Shown here in pieces: positions 4,712 through 5,181 of a stretch of DNA of 5,181 nt (positions are counted from its first letter, which is position 1; the number at the start of each line of letters is the position of its first letter). The DNA is from Longimicrobium sp. (GTDB lineage: Bacteria > Gemmatimonadota > Gemmatimonadetes > Longimicrobiales > Longimicrobiaceae). The notes below the pieces were generated by a model. It made no database searches, was not told the DNA's origin, and saw only the letters and a program-made list of their open reading frames with translations. Location: contig JAUJMI010000291.1 in the NCBI GenBank assembly GCA_030446945.1, positions 1 to 5,181 of the forward strand. Direction: 5' to 3'. A program made the translations under genes and the position numbers.

Positions 4712-5153
4712 CTGTCCTGGGCGGACTCTGCCACAGCACGTGCGTGATCATCCAGCGGCCGTTCTCCTTCCCCAGCAGCATGTAGTCCGTCCCCCACCAC
4801 GCGGTGACCTTGACGCTCGCCGTCTGGTCCTGCACGTCGTAGATGACGACCTTGCGCGGCGCGTTCGGGGGCGGGCCGCCGCGACCGGCCCTCACCCCGG
4901 CGGCGTAGCGCATGAACCCCTCGTACGGCATGGCGGATGGCCGGTACGCCGTCTCGTTGCGGCCGCGCGCATACCCGTTCTTGCGCACGTTCCGCGAGAC
5001 GCTGCGCACCAGCTTGGTGCTGTCGCCCTCGTAGAAGCCTTCGATGTAGTCCAGCGCGGCCCGCCGCACCTGCTCGCGGTCGGTGGGCTGCTGAGCGCGC
5101 GCGGGAAGGACCGCCGCGAGGAGGAGGATCAGGACGAGTGTGCAATGCCGCAT
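4701..5153 (-). CDS. Small secreted NTF2-like protein, putative lumazine-binding family
   Basis: The 150-residue product has a signal peptide: MRH, then a hydrophobic core (residues 5-16, LVLILLLAAVLP minus the first residues) and a likely cleavage after ARA at residue 20. There is no lipobox cysteine at the cleavage site, so it should be periplasmic or secreted and not a lipoprotein. The mature part has the pattern of the SnoaL/NTF2-like putative lumazine-binding family (Lumazine_bd_2): an opening helix AALDYIEGFYEGD (32-44), and C-terminal strands VKVTAWWGTDYMLLGKENG (114-132, Trp-rich) then RWMITHVLW (133-141), the usual xGxWkIxxVlw ending. The fold is a small alpha/beta cone that binds small molecules or is enzymatic in relatives; neither ligand nor reaction can be deduced. 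Upstream bases GGAACC just before the ATG are a weak ribosome site. Start chosen because it gives the signal peptide. Confidence 0.85.
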   Translation of the reverse strand: MRHCTLVLILLLAAVLPARAQQPTDREQVRRAALDYIEGFYEGDSTKLVRSVSRNVRKNGYARGRNETAYRPSAMPYEGFMRYAAGVRAGRGGPPPNAPRKVVIYDVQDQTASVKVTAWWGTDYMLLGKENGRWMITHVLWQSPPRTEVR

Positions 5154-5181
5154 GGTTCCGTTTTCCAGGTAAAGGTTGGAT

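Noticed and set aside
3712..5145. Long minus-strand frame opposite the oxidoreductase and overlapping the NTF2-like gene
   Set aside because: It is antisense to a clear FAD oxidoreductase and out of frame with the secreted protein, with no recognisable domain.

Overview
The window is very GC-rich bacterial chromosome with tightly packed genes. Its intergenic spaces are decorated with short palindromic repeats. The GC bias, these repeats (a GTCATCCTGAGGGAG/CGAAGGATC element and an AAGTGCGTT-type element near gene 3' ends) and the protein mix suggest Gemmatimonadota, most likely a Longimicrobium relative. This assignment is inference from memory of similar genomes; another high-GC phylum cannot be excluded.

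Layout, left to right. (1) Positions 1-438, + strand: the C-terminal part of a DUF4105 (Lnb N-terminal periplasmic domain) protein, cut off by the window edge. (2) Positions 461-1165, - strand: a complete solitary bioD (dethiobiotin synthetase), convergent with gene 1 and only 22 bp from it. (3) A 232-bp divergent spacer. (4) Positions 1398-2135, + strand: a seven-helix Bax inhibitor-1 (BI-1/YccA-type) membrane protein. (5) A 358-bp spacer that is a patchwork of repeat elements. (6) Positions 2494-3258, + strand: a ferritin-like four-helix protein with a Lys/Arg/Ser-rich tail built from five 8-residue repeats. (7) A strong hairpin in a 57-bp gap. (8) Positions 3316-4509, + strand: a DAO-family FAD-dependent oxidoreductase. 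(9) A 191-bp spacer between convergent genes, holding a large imperfect palindrome and a second copy of the AAGTGCGTT repeat. (10) Positions 4701-5153, - strand: a small secreted NTF2-like (putative lumazine-binding) protein.

The genes do not form one recognisable pathway. Biotin synthesis, a membrane stress/ion-leak protein, a ferritin-like protein, a flavin oxidase and two exported proteins look like an ordinary mosaic of single-gene units. Only the ferritin-like gene and the oxidoreductase are plausibly co-transcribed, and a hairpin lies between them. I see no defence system, mobile element, CRISPR array or RNA gene. The most distinctive item is the ferritin-like protein with its histone-H1/Dps-like basic repeat tail. 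Next come the intergenic repeat families, which abut or overlap gene ends.
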